From Amoebidium appalachense (Eukaryota > Ichthyosporea): a stretch of DNA of 64,000 nucleotides. The position numbers were made by a program, and so were the translations under genes. The notes beneath the pieces are model-generated. The model saw only the letters and a list, made by a program, of their open reading frames with translations, made no database searches and was not told where the DNA came from. The stretch lies in the NCBI GenBank assembly GCA_963693365.1, contig CAVNZM010000016.1:1984001-2048000 (forward strand), given 5' to 3'. Positions 12,354 through 34,220 of this stretch are shown here, in pieces (position 1 is the first letter of the stretch; each line of letters begins with the position of its first letter).

Positions 12354-13923
12354 TTTATAGTGATGTTCCAAGGAAAATGAAAAGAAAAAAAAGTTTTCTT
12401 GGGGGGATGTACGAAGATTCGGTCGGGAGGTTGAGAGTGTATACACGGGTTTTGAGCTCGAAGTCAGCACAAGTCCTAAGGCGAGCTTCAGAGAGTTTGC
12501 TCTTCTATATATAGCAGCTAGCATAGTTTAGGCGGAGGGCATCCCATTGGTTCAGAGGTTTTGGCGAGAGAAAGGGGTGGTATATATCGAATGGGGCTTT
12601 AGTATGGCACTATAGAACCATATTTGGCGTTTAGACAAGCAGTATTTATCCTGTACACCAATCAGATCCAGCCATGTTAGAACTGTCTGCTAGTTTCTGG
12701 ATCGGAATGTTGTGAACTCAAATGCACCTGACTGGTTGGTAATTTCCATAATAGCTAAATTAGGTATATATGTACATTCCAATGTTGAGCTGAGCAACTT
12801 CTTCAGGAAACGCGAGTGCGTGTTCCTTTTCCAGACTTTTGTAGAAAAATATTTATGCTAATGTGATAAAATAGAGATGTTAATATCTAGTATGAATAAT
12901 AACATGCTTAAGTATCCTAATATGTTTTAAGCAAGAAAAATACTTCGGCACACATATAATGCGAGCGGCCGCACGCGCCGCATCATGTACATGTGATTCT
13001 GGAAAATGCTATTCCAGATTGCGGAGGATTATGATTGGTCGACCTAATACTAGGGATCTCGGGGCTAGAAATAGTATTGCTTTCCCAATCACTGGCATTA
13101 CAGCCTACTTCATTCCAAAAAAGACCAGCCGAAAAAAAAATAAGAGTAAGAAAAAGAAAGAAAAATTGTAAGAAATTTAATTATTATAAATTTCAACACA
13201 TATTGTTGGTTTAATCACGTTGAAAATGCAAACATATCTCCAAGCTCTAATCTTCAGGACTTTGTTGACTTCCGCAACATGAGTATTCGAGCCCTGCCAT
13301 AGGCGGCTCACGTGTGCACTGGCATATGGGTGCACGTGTCTGCCGAGTCACACTTCTAGTACACGACCCTAAAAACTCAAAAAAATAGGCAAGAGGATAT
13401 CTGGTGTATCTACTCCCCTAATGCTATTCCTGCCAACGACTTGAATAATATCTCTTCAAAAAAGCACCTGCTCAGACCTGTTCTGCATCCCCCCCCCCTC
13501 CCCCCTCCCCCCTCCCCTCCCCCCCCCGGCTCTCGTCCCCTCGCTCTCTTCCTCCCCCCTACCCCCCCACTCTCTCTCCTCCTCCCTCCCCCCCCCCTCC
13601 CCCCCCCCCCCCCCCCTCCACTTCCTCCTCCCTTTACCCACCAACCCCCTTTACCCACCAAGCCATTCCGATAAATGCCGTGATCTACGTTGACTTTGTG
13701 ATGACTGCTTAGTCAAACCCAATTAGTTCATACCTCCCGAAGAAAACATGGCATAAGAGTAATACCATTTGTTGTCTGAACCCAATTTCAGCCTGGGATT
13801 GAAAAGGCGATACGACCTCGGAGTGTAGTTAGTATACATAGAACCAGGTTAATTTTCCCGACTTTCTAAACCCCAGATACACGAATGCATGTTGCCAAGT
13901 GATATAAGCGCTTCGAAAAGAGA
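12354..13923. other. Intergenic region between coactosin and TRMU genes
   Basis: It probably contains both divergent promoters. CCAAT-type motifs are seen near 12546 and 12660 and ATTGG near 13035. A C-rich block lies at 13491-13620. No gene is supported. Confidence 0.5.
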
Positions 13924-24448
<10,525 letters not shown>

Positions 24449-25320
24449 ATTTAGATTTTAAAATCAGAATTTAATGACCGGAACTGATTGGAGGAAACAA
24501 TGACGGCAGTTTGGCGGCAACTTGAAGGCACATGGAGAAAAATTAGTGACAAATCCAATCAACTAGTAATGGAAAAGAGAAGTAAGTGAATGCTTTTAAT
24601 TTTTTTTGTAGGATTTGGACGTGGTGATGACGTAAAAATGAGCGACTCGGGCAAATGGTTAGGTATGAATGCACGGGGAAAAACTATATTTTAGTTTGTG
24701 AGTTTGTGAAGCAATTGGCCGTGAACTTTTTTTTTTGGGTGATGCGCTATATGGCGCACGTAAATTGCCCTGAAAAAGGAATGGATTTATATGGTAATCT
24801 TCTGAAATGCTTTTTCTTCGAACTGCTTTTTTGGTTTGTTGGCCTGCAATCTAGTTATTTTTACCCGTATTTGAGCAATTTGCACATGCATGAATTTGAA
24901 TTTGGGGTATGAATTCACAGGGTTTTGAAGTTGGCCGTATATCTCACTGCAGCTGGGTTGTTTGCCTTTTGGGCAATCTAAAAATGAGTATCAATTAATA
25001 ATTACCTGGAATGAATATACTTATAATAATCCTAGCAGCTAGCTTGCACCTGGCCCAAATAGGGTTGCTGTGTTTTTGGCAATGTGGATTCTTCCCCACT
25101 CCTCCCCCCACGCATTCAAATCCCCCCCTCCCCCTCCTCCCTTTCCCCCCCCTCCCCCCTCCCCCCCTCAAACCCCCCCCAAAAAGAAAAAAAAAATGCG
25201 GACGTCAAACGTCAAGAGATTGAGAGAGGGGAGGAAGAGAGAGAGGGGGGAAGGGGGAGAGAGAGGAGGGGGGGGGGGGGGGGGAAGAAAAGAAAAAAGA
25301 GTAGGTGAGTGGTGGTGGTG

Positions 25321-25397
<77 letters not shown>

Positions 25398-25757
25398 TTG
25401 GGGGGGGGGGGGGGGGAAGGGGGGGGGGGGGAAGAAAAGAAAGAAGAATTAAGAATAAGGCATAAAAATTGACAAAAAGACATGCAGCGGGTTTCACATA
25501 TGCCCGGCTTTCATTTGTTGTTGTTTATTAGTTTTTATGTAAACAGCTTATTTTTTTTGTTTTTCTTTTCTTTTTCGAGCCTTTCTTTCTGTCTTTCTTT
25601 CTTTCTTTTTTTTTTTTTTGAGCTCCTGGGCTTTGTGAGAAGCTTCTGGTCTATTTTAATTTTAGTAAAAGTAATCCGCTCTTTTTTTCCTCTTTCAACA
25701 TTTTTTTCTTTTTTTTCTTTTCTTTCTTTTTTTTTCTTCTTTTCTTTCTTTCTTTCT

Positions 25758-25844
<87 letters not shown>

Positions 25845-26609
25845 TGTGTACACGTGTGTAAGGTTTTCTTTTTCTTTTTTTTTTTTTTTTTTGGGGGGGG
25901 GGGGGGGTTCAAGAAAAAGCTTCTGGAAGTGCCCAATCAGGTTTCCCTGCCTTAGCCTTCCCATCCCCCCCCCCCCCCCCCCCCCCCTCCCCCCCGGGCC
26001 CCCAGCCCGCCCTCCCTATTCCCTCCCTAGGCCTCCCTCCCTTCCCCTCTGTCTCTCTAGATCTAGCTCTCTCCCTCCCTCCTGCCTCACTCTCTTTCTC
26101 CCTCTCTCTCTAAAATCATGAAATTTCTCTCGTTTTCTCTCCCCCCCCCTCCCCCCCCCCCCCCCCCCCCCCCCCCCTCTTCCTCCCGAGCTCTCTCCGA
26201 GTCCCTTCAGGCATCCATCGAACTCAACATGCGGCAGAAGGTGACATTAGATTAAAGCAACGATTGGGTTCATCCACCATTAAAAATGGTTTAAACGACC
26301 AAACACCAAACGACCAAACACCAATCGAATCGCCTTAAGGTCAATGCACTGTATCGCATTTCTGGGTCATCGCAATCATTGCAGCAATAACACGAACCTT
26401 TTCAGTCTTCAGTTGCAGTTGGAGTCGTTTGTTGGGTTGCGGTGATGTTTCTTCGTTGAATTTTTGTTTTTTTTTGGTGTCAATGAATGCACTTCATTCC
26501 GGCAGTGGCCCCTCAGCTGTAGCAGCACGAGCTATACATAGCGATTCTTCAAATGCCTTTTTCCTTGCAACCATTTTGGTGAGACTTCAGACATAGTTTT
26601 TGGTAGAAA
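24449..26609. other. Intergenic low-complexity region
   Basis: It holds GT tracts (25318-25393, 25780-25842), T-rich stretches (25550-25780), a T/G fusion (25877-25907) and C-rich blocks (25965-25995, 26140-26177). A short open stretch at 26211-26256 (ASIELNMRQKVTLD, stop), preceded by a pyrimidine tract and CTTCAG, could be a terminal exon of an unseen gene. Nothing else is supported. Confidence 0.45.
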
Positions 26610-27843
26610 ATGAGCACTATAAGACGTCGTTTTGAACGACCAAGAAAAAAGGATGCATACACAAGCAAGGACACCCTTCCACCTCTCAATCTTCACCCCG
26701 TTCCTTATACAAAAGAACATGATACAGCCGACTATAGTCCCGATGTTGACTACGAGCACACCACAACTCCACACACAGACCCCATCTACGTAGGGGAAAC
26801 CGAACAGCAACCCCCTGATTCTTATCAAGGTAATTTTGACCAGGAACCAGAGACATCTCTTTCTCTTCCTTCGTTAATTCGCCGCAGTTCGGACAACCAT
26901 GAGAGCCTTTGTGTAGTAGAGGATGAGGTGGGAGAGGACACGGAGGGGGTGGAGGTGGAGGGAGGAGCAGGGGAGGAAGAGGAAGGATTCTTGATACACG
27001 AGACTCTTTCACACGAACCGCACGCGGATGTAACACCGACGGTAGAAGTGGCTCGTGTTATGGTGCCGTCTGTAGCAGGAAAACGACGCGCGCAATCAAC
27101 AGCTTTCGACGAACCCGTGCAGAAGAGGGCGCGAAAGACAAACATGCAAGAAGAAGTGGACAATGAAGCGCATGAATTACCCACAGCTGGGGATGAGGAG
27201 ACAGAAACAGATGGACAACATGAACAGGATGAGAATTATGGTGGGAGTGCACAGCACCCGAGGTGCAAGCATGGAAGGTTGAGGTCGCTATGCTACGATT
27301 GTGGGGTGGGGGGTCTTCTGTGCGTTCACAAAAAGCGAAAGGATAGGTGTAATGTTTGCAAGGGGAAGTCTTCGTGTCCGCACTGCAGGCAGAGGTCACA
27401 GTGCAAGGCATGTGGGGGAAAGAGTCTGTGCCCCCACAACAGAAGAAAACATGAGTGTCGTCTGTGTGGTGGGTCGTCCATCTGCGTTCACAATAGGAGG
27501 AAACGTCTATGTAAGGAATGTGGGGGGGCATCCATATGTCCGCACGGGAGGGTAAAGAGCGTTTGCACGGATTGCAAGGGGGGGGTCAATTTGCGAACAC
27601 AAGAAACGACGCACGTATTGTCGCGAGTGTGGGGGTGCGTCTCTGTGTCCGCACAACCGCCAAAGGAGCCTATGTAAGCCGTGCGGGGGGGTTTCTATAT
27701 GCCAACATCGCAGGCAGAGGGGAAGATGTAAAGAATGTAAGGGTGTTAAGGTGCTAGAGCAGTGGTATCATAGGAGATGGGGCGCCTCCGGGGGGAGAGG
27801 ATGGGGAAGGGGGGGAGGGGGAGGGGGAGGGGGAGGGAGGTGA
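26610..27843 (+). pseudogene. Cys/His-repeat zinc-binding protein, frame broken at a G8 run
   Basis: It starts at ATG 26610. Residues 1-210 are acidic and low complexity with a KRRAQ/KRAR nuclear-localisation-like patch. From about residue 215 there are tandem units of about 20 residues of the form C-P-H-x-R-x-K-x-x-C-x-x-C-G-G-x-S. At 27578-27585 a run of eight G shifts the frame. Read with seven G, the repeats continue for at least three more units (SICEHKKRR, SLCPHNRQRS, SICQHRRQRG) and end at TGA 27841. The repeat spacing suggests zinc knuckles that bind nucleic acid or protein, but I do not know a function. It is intronless, unlike the genes to the left. The break could be a sequencing error, slippage or a real lesion. 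Confidence 0.65.
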
Positions 27844-28264
27844 GAGGGGGGAGGGGGGAGAATTGGTGCCGGAGCCTGAAATTAAGATTGTATTAGGCCC
27901 GGTCCTTTTGGTGGAGGGAAATGGGCACAGGGTTGGGAATGTGGAGGAGGGTGGGGAGGTTGAAAGGCACGTCTAATTGATATTTAGCACATACACAGCG
28001 ATATGTTCTGTACATATACTCTTTTTTTGAAATTTAATGAAACTTAATCAGTCGCCCTTCTTGGATTGGATTTTTGCGACTAAGAAGGGGGGAGGGAAAA
28101 GGGGGGGGGGGGGGGGGGGAATCTTAGAGTAAAAACGTAGGATTGTATATAACTTGTAAGTAGCTTGGTGTAGTATGAATGATACACTCAATGATTCCGC
28201 TGGTTACATGGGAGACTAAACTGATAATTAAAAGTACAAATACATTCTAACTTGAAGTGTGTAT

Positions 28265-28302
<38 letters not shown>

Positions 28303-28959
28303 GGGGGGAGGGGGGGGGGGGGGGGGGGGGAGGAAGGGTTATGTGAGAGCTTGGTTTGGCTGACAATGTGCGTTTCGTGGATAATGGAATGGTGGCGGGG
28401 TGAGGATAGGTGACACATTCCGGTATAAGGTGTGTGTGTGTGTGCGTGTGTGTGTGCGCGTGGTGGTGGTCCCCATGGAGGGCGAGGGCGGAGGGAAGAG
28501 GCCCTGGGGGGGGGGGGGGGGGGGGGGGGTCCAAGTAGTTGGCACCAAATCCAGGCTACCGAATTAATATAGTATCAAGCTCCACATTATTAGGATGGGT
28601 GGCAATTGCATACGACAGTTCAAAAAGAACAAATCAAAGCAAAAGGATTGTACCAGCCAACCCAGTGCTATTCTTTAAATTTCAATAGCAGGGGAGGGAA
28701 AGCAGGCAATTCGCCCATAAAATGAGCAAAACCTGAAATTGTATTCCTACCTTTTTCTTGAGGTTTATAAAAACTTTTCTTTTATTGCAGAAAAAGCCTT
28801 GAACAAAAAAATAAAAAACTAAAAAAACTTTGTCGAGAAGCATTCGTTATAAAACAAGCGCTAAAAATGAAAAAGGCTCTGAAAGAATAGAAAGTGCACG
28901 TAGTTAAAAAAATATGTAGCTGTAATATGCGCCCCGACACCCACCCCCCATCTTCGTAT
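27844..28959. other. Intergenic region with poly-G and GT tracts
   Basis: It contains GA/GG-rich text after the zinc-repeat gene, poly-G blocks (28097-28119, 28265-28330, 28506-28530) and a GT/GC tract (28428-28461). No gene is seen. Confidence 0.55.
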
Positions 28960-29600
28960 GTTGTGGGTGGTGTCCATACGTAGCTGATGTGCAAAAAGTC
29001 ACAGTGCAGCCCCCCGAAACCCAACGCAGCCAATCAAAAGCAGTGTCTCGGGAAGAGAGTACCCATTGAAAACCGTCCTTTGCACCCACCGGCGTCAGTG
29101 TTTATGTCGAAACTCATAGCAAATAAAAACCATGTTGCGCGTGGAAGCCAATATTAGTCTTGTATATTTCTCTTCGCAGCCAAACACAAAACATGTTGCT
29201 TGTCACGGTAGCCAATAAAATCATGCCGCGAGTGGAAATCATAAAACCCTGTGCGGCATGGAAATCAATTAAAATCCGTTGTGAAAACGTACGGAAACAA
29301 ACAGAATCGTGTCGCGTGTAAAAGGCAGCCTGTAAAATGATGTTGTAGGTAACTAATAGCAAGTAAGTCTTAGCTTGAGGTGCAGCTGCCCGTATAAACG
29401 TGTATCAGCCAATAGAATGTGTGCGATCTCTCGGTTTGTAGAAGCCAACCAATAATATCATTCTCTTTAAAGGCAAGTCAGGGAGCACGTGTACTGGGTG
29501 TGTGTGGCAGCCAATTACACCAGTCCGTCCCAGGCACACTACAAACAAACACCCAATCAGTTTGCCTGCATCATTTCCGTAAAAGGCGCAAACCTAGACT
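28960..29600. repeat. Array of degenerate CCAAT-containing repeats
   Basis: The text AGCCAATMAAA or a close variant recurs about every 50-80 bp (near 29028, 29146, 29208, 29261, 29408, 29447 and 29510), with associated CATGTTGCGCGTGGAA and CATGCCGCGAGTGGAA. It looks like a decayed tandem array or a cluster of CCAAT boxes. No reading frame of note. Confidence 0.55.
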
Positions 29601-29749
29601 CACTCAATCCACATGCTCACCCATGCTGATCAATGCAGCCTACACAAATGACCACCACAGTGTTCTTTCTAGAGGCCAAAAAGTTTCAGCCTCCACACAC
29701 ATCTAGAAACTACGTACACAGTCACAGGACTATCACATACTATACAGTC

Positions 29750-30066
29750 ACTCCCTCCCCCCCCCCTCCCCCCTCCCCCCCCCCCCCCCCCTCTTGTTCC
29801 CCCCCCATGCCCTGTTTCCCTCCCTCCGTCCCTCCATGCCTTCCTCCCCTGCGGCCCCCTCTCTCACTTTCCCCCCTAAATCCTCCCCACTTCCCTTCTC
29901 CCTCTCTTCAATACACTGCTGATCTCTTTCTCCCTCCCTCCCTCCCTCGACTCCCACACACACACACACACACACACACTCTCTCTCTCTCTCGAGCTCC
30001 CAGAGTTTCTCCTCCTTTCTCTAGATCCGTACACACACACATGTCACACACACACACACACACACA

Positions 30067-30130
<64 letters not shown>

Positions 30131-30131
30131 G

Positions 30132-30177
<46 letters not shown>

Positions 30178-30207
30178 CCCCCCCCCCCCCCCCCCCTCTC
30201 CCCTCCC

Positions 30208-30243
<36 letters not shown>

Positions 30244-30274
30244 TTTTTTTTGAGGGGAGGGAGGGGGGTGTGGG

Positions 30275-30350
<76 letters not shown>
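29750..30350. repeat. Low-complexity block: C-rich, (CA)n, (CT)n, poly-C, poly-G
   Basis: It contains CT repeats at 30069-30174, then poly-C (30177-30196, 30211-30243), a short poly-T and poly-G (30279-30350). No gene is seen; 30351-30917 is ordinary non-coding text. Confidence 0.8.
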
Positions 30351-30351
<1 letters not shown>

Positions 30352-30917
30352 GATAAATAAAGAAATAAGGAAGTTAACACCGCCACCACCACCGCCACAA
30401 ATCCCGCACGTCCGGCGCCCGAATTCGTGAATGCAGAGCAACGCGTACAGTACTACTATAATCATAGTACGTGTACATGTGGGGTCACGTTACGCTGTTT
30501 ACTCGAGGCAACTGAGAGAGACCAGTCTCTCTCTCATGTACGTATAGATGTACATGTATACGTACATGTGTGCTGTAATTGGGTGAATAACTGTATAAAA
30601 TTGCATATAATGCTTTGTAAATCATGAAGGATTCGAATGCAAATACAAGAAATTACCGCAATATATGGTTTTGAAGCCCTGGGACCAAAACTACATTTGC
30701 GCACACGCACCAAACACGTGGCACATATCATGTGCCATCGCAATGACTGCATGCCAATCTAGATCTAGCCTATAATGTTGTTATGTACGTGCGGCTAAGA
30801 GATTGGTTAAGACTTGAGTGAGCAATTGGATGCTGATCCAATCCGATCCTCTTGAAATGGAAGATCTAAATTCCCGTCATAGCGTAAGCACTGGCTTTTC
30901 TTCCCATGGCTTACAGC

Positions 30918-31304
30918 TATTGGGATATTCGGGTTGGTTGTAAGGTTTTCCGGGTCGGGCCGAAGGCCCTAACGGGCCGCAGGCCCGCTTATTGGGCCGC
31001 CAGGCCCTGGGCCGCTAGGCCTGGGGCCTGGGGCCCCGGGGACCGGGGGCCCGGCCCGGCCCGCGAGCCACCCCCGGCCCGGCCCGGCCCGGCGGCCCGG
31101 GGTTAGCAGTGACTGCTAACCCCGGGCCGCCGGGCCGGGCCGGGCCGGGGGTGGCTCGCGGGCCGGGCCGGGCCCCCGGTCCCCGGGGCCCCAGGCCCCA
31201 GGCCTAGCGGCCCAGGGCCTGGCGGCCCAATAAGCGGGCCTGCGGCCCGTTAGGGCCTTCGGCCCGACCCGGAAAACCTTACAACCAACCCGAATATCCC
31301 AATA
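30918..31304. repeat. Perfect 387-bp GC-rich palindrome
   Basis: The two 193-bp arms are exact reverse complements about a single central base at 31111 (TTAGCAGT-G-ACTGCTAA). The arms are rich in GGCC. Each arm gives the same apparent peptide on opposite strands, which is a trivial consequence of symmetry. Flanks diverge sharply (CAGC on the left, TTGC on the right). It would extrude as a long cruciform or hairpin. It resembles a fused hairpin end, a fold-back element or an origin, but nothing proves a role. Confidence 0.95.
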
Positions 31305-31556
31305 TTGCTTCATTCTGATTGGTTGTCACACCACGGGGTTTCCCGATTGTTCTTCGAATGACATTTGCTATCACTATCAGACAGTTCTCCAATATCAGAA
31401 CAGAAAACGGTCTCTACCCAGATGGCCAGATGGCCAGGTCAAATTCAGTGTGTGGAAAAAGGTGGATAAAACGGGATAAAACGGTGAGCAAAATGATCTG
31501 GCCATCTGGCCATGTGGCCATGGAATCTCTATATCTAAAAATAGCTGCCACTGCGC

Positions 31557-31932
31557 CGGGCCGTGGTTCCGGGAGGCAGGGGAGGCAGGGGGGGCACACG
31601 TGCAGGGGAGGCAGGGGGGGCACACGTGCAGGGGAGGCAGGGGGGACACTCACTGCCACCACTGGGGGCCGTGGTTCCGGCAGGAGGGGGGGCACACGTG
31701 CAGGGGAGGCACACGTGCACAGGAGGCTGGGGAGAGTGGGGGAACCATGGTTGTGTGATACTATCTATCCCCCATGTATGGCTGAGTTAAGACCATTTGT
31801 TCATGTAGCACGATCTTCTAGCATGCACGTGTTGGAATGCCACCACTGGGGGGCCTGGTTCCGGCAGGCAGGGGGGCAGGGGGGCAGGGGGGCAGGGGGG
31901 CAGGGGGGCAGGGGGGCTGGGGGGCTGGGGGG
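31557..31932 (+). repeat. G-rich degenerate repeats
   Basis: GGGGAGGCAGGGGGGCACACGTGCA-type units at 31575-31650 and 31690-31720, CCACTGGGGGCCGTGGTTCC near 31661 with a relative near 31843, and GGGGGGCA runs at 31868-31930. The G triplets could form quadruplexes. Region 31305-32008 has no gene. Confidence 0.7.
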
Positions 31933-32008
31933 ACTGGCATGCCACTCACGGGGAGGATAGTGTATGTTGGCACGTGGGGGTGTGTGGGTGATAAAGGCAG
32001 AAGCCACA

Positions 32009-32339
32009 ACACGTGTGGTGTCTAAACAGCCTATAGGCATGCTCCGTGTGCAGGCACCAATTTCTACCCTCTTCTGGTTGGTGCCAAGAGGCAGCGCCCT
32101 ACACGTGTGGTGTCTAAACAGCCTATAGGCATGCTCCGTGTGCAGGCACCAATTTCTACCCTCTTCTGGTTGGTGCCAAGAGGCAGCGCCCTACACGTGT
32201 GGTGTCTAAACAGCCTATAGGCATGCTCCGTGTGCAGGCACCAATTTCTACCCTCTTCTGGTTGGTGCCAAGAGGCAGCGCCCTACACGTGTGGTGTCTA
32301 AACAGCCTATAGGCATGCTCCGTGTGCAGGCACCAATTT
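32009..32339 (+). repeat. 92-bp tandem repeat, 3.6 copies
   Basis: Units start at 32009, 32101, 32193 and 32285 with ACACGTGTGGTGTCTAAACA and are virtually identical. Inverted copies occur at 37443-37586. Confidence 0.95.
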
Positions 32340-32529
32340 GTTGTGCCTTCCTTTTTTGGTTAGATCTATACCCGGCCAATGGTTAGCAGCCACGGGTTTG
32401 TTTTCATCAAGCTTAGACGTGATACTTTGCCAACCATCAAGGCCGTTTGAGTGACAATGACCGTTGATTGGAGAGATCTATCCCATTGAGCCTTGGCACC
32501 ATTGCTGTAAGCTGCTTTGTACCGTGGCA

Positions 32530-32537
32530 TATAAAAG
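32530..32537 (+). promoter_or_regulatory. TATA box for the 32633 gene
   Basis: TATAAAAG lies about 100 nt before the ATG. The same octamer precedes several genes of this region. Confidence 0.6.
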
Positions 32538-32632
32538 CAGCACACACGGTCACATTCACTCATTTCAACACTGACACTCAATAGTAAAAGGCGACACACA
32601 ACAAACTTGTTTTTCAAACACTCACACGAAAC

Positions 32633-33820
32633 ATGGATTCTTGGAAAGAGGAGCTTCAACAGCTGCAGAAGCGCTTTGATTTTCTGTACACGGACCATTC
32701 GTCTCGCTTAACGGCCCTGCACACCGACGTCACCAGCCTCCGCACCGACCTCACCAGCCTCCGCAGTCAAGTGACCAATGAGAATGCTGCGCGTACCCCC
32801 CGACCCCCCCAACCCCAGCCCTCTGATGTAGAGGCACGACTGAGGGCAGCCGAAGAGCAGATCAAGACCCTGCAGGCCGAGCTTGCCAGCCTGCAACGGG
32901 CTGCAGCACCCCGTCGGGATGGCCAGGTGGCCTATGAAAACTACATTTTCAGTGGCCCTCGCAAGACTACCATTGCCGCCAACACCACCACTGTGACTGC
33001 TGACCCCACCCCTGCCGCAAAGACCACCCCTGTGACTGCCCCCACCCCTGTCGCAAAGACCGCCCCTGTGACTGCCCCCACCCCTGCCGCAAAGACCACC
33101 CCTGTGACTGCCCCCACCCCTGTCGCAAAGACCGCCCCTGTGACTGCCCCCACCCCTGCCGCAAAGACCGCCCCTGTGACTGCCCCCACCCCTGCCGCCA
33201 AGACCACTCCTGCCAAGACCACCCCTACCACCAAGACCACTCCTGCCAAGACCACCCCTACCACCAAGACCACTCCTGCCAAGACCACCCCTGCCGCTAA
33301 GCCCAGGCCCAAGCACACCAAAACACCTGAGACTTCGTTGCATGACCATACGATGGACCTCGATGCACAGCTAACTAGTGTGAGGGGGGAGCTCCAGAAT
33401 GCTCGAGAGCGTGTCAAAGAGGCAAAGGCGGCTGAAGATGAAATGGCGGAGGGCCTGGCCATTGCTGCTGTGTGTGCAGCCCAAAACACCATAAAAAGCA
33501 TCCGAAGGAAGATTCTGCGACGGGAGAAGAACTTGAAGGCATACACAGGTGGTAATGAGTCTGTCTCTTCACCTGCCTCACCCGCCAAACGCGTCCATGA
33601 TCAATGTGATTGGGACTCAGATGAAGCATTCAACCCCAAGCGGCTCAAACGACGGGCAAATCAGGTACTCGATGATATGACAGATGACGAATCTGCGTCT
33701 GATCGTGAGTCGGTCGTGTATGACCGCAAACCTGAACCCAAACATAAACAAACTGAAGAAATTCCCCTCATTGATCTTGACCAGGAAGAGTTTGACCAGT
33801 ATGAGCATGAGATGTACTGA
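32633..33820 (+). CDS. Coiled-coil and Thr/Pro/Ala-repeat protein, unknown function
   Basis: 395 residues. Residues 1-50 and 62-92 are heptad-rich coiled coil (LHTDVTSLRTDLTSLRSQV). Residues about 120-225 are tandem repeats of the type TPVTAPTPAAKT and then TTPAKTTPT, an extended low-complexity linker like that of surface or tethering proteins. Residues 235-300 are a second predicted helix rich in Ala and Glu, and the tail is acidic with a KRLKRR basic patch near 345. No enzyme motif is seen. It has a TATA box at 32530. It shares the coiled-coil theme with the genes at 35421 and 37048 in the same repeat-bracketed segment. Confidence 0.75.
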   Translation: MDSWKEELQQLQKRFDFLYTDHSSRLTALHTDVTSLRTDLTSLRSQVTNENAARTPRPPQPQPSDVEARLRAAEEQIKTLQAELASLQRAAAPRRDGQVAYENYIFSGPRKTTIAANTTTVTADPTPAAKTTPVTAPTPVAKTAPVTAPTPAAKTTPVTAPTPVAKTAPVTAPTPAAKTAPVTAPTPAAKTTPAKTTPTTKTTPAKTTPTTKTTPAKTTPAAKPRPKHTKTPETSLHDHTMDLDAQLTSVRGELQNARERVKEAKAAEDEMAEGLAIAAVCAAQNTIKSIRRKILRREKNLKAYTGGNESVSSPASPAKRVHDQCDWDSDEAFNPKRLKRRANQVLDDMTDDESASDRESVVYDRKPEPKHKQTEEIPLIDLDQEEFDQYEHEMY

Positions 33821-34220
33821 TTTGATTGGTCGACTAAGTGGCATTCTCTTTTGATTTGTATTTGAATTGATCGGTCTTGATTTATTTGTTTCTTTTCTCT
33901 TTTAGTTTGTATTTGAATATACTCGGTCCAAGTTGATTTGTTCTTTGTAATCTGACTAGACTATCATGTACGTACGTACTCTTTTTCTATACAATCACTT
34001 GTGTTCATATTAAAGGATTCTGTGTACGTGGACCACGGAAACATACACCATTTTTTGCAGTGCTTCATGCTATAAAATAACCATGAGAGACACAAACAAA
34101 TACACTAAGTGTGTACACGTCTACCCATAGGCCCAAGTGTTGACATGTCTGCCCACAGTTCCCTAAGGCTTAAAGCACACATCTGCCTGTATGCCATAAA
34201 CTTTACTTTCACCACAAGAC

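Noticed and set aside
13285-13330. tRNA-like TTCGAGCC word
   Set aside because: No A box or stems at proper spacing.
30906-31313. Two identical opposite-strand proteins of about 66 residues
   Set aside because: They are forced by the perfect palindrome and are low-complexity Gly/Pro/Arg/Ala text.
32708-33588. - strand Gly-rich and Val/Ala-rich frames
   Set aside because: Shadows of the Thr/Pro/Ala repeat in the + strand coiled-coil gene.
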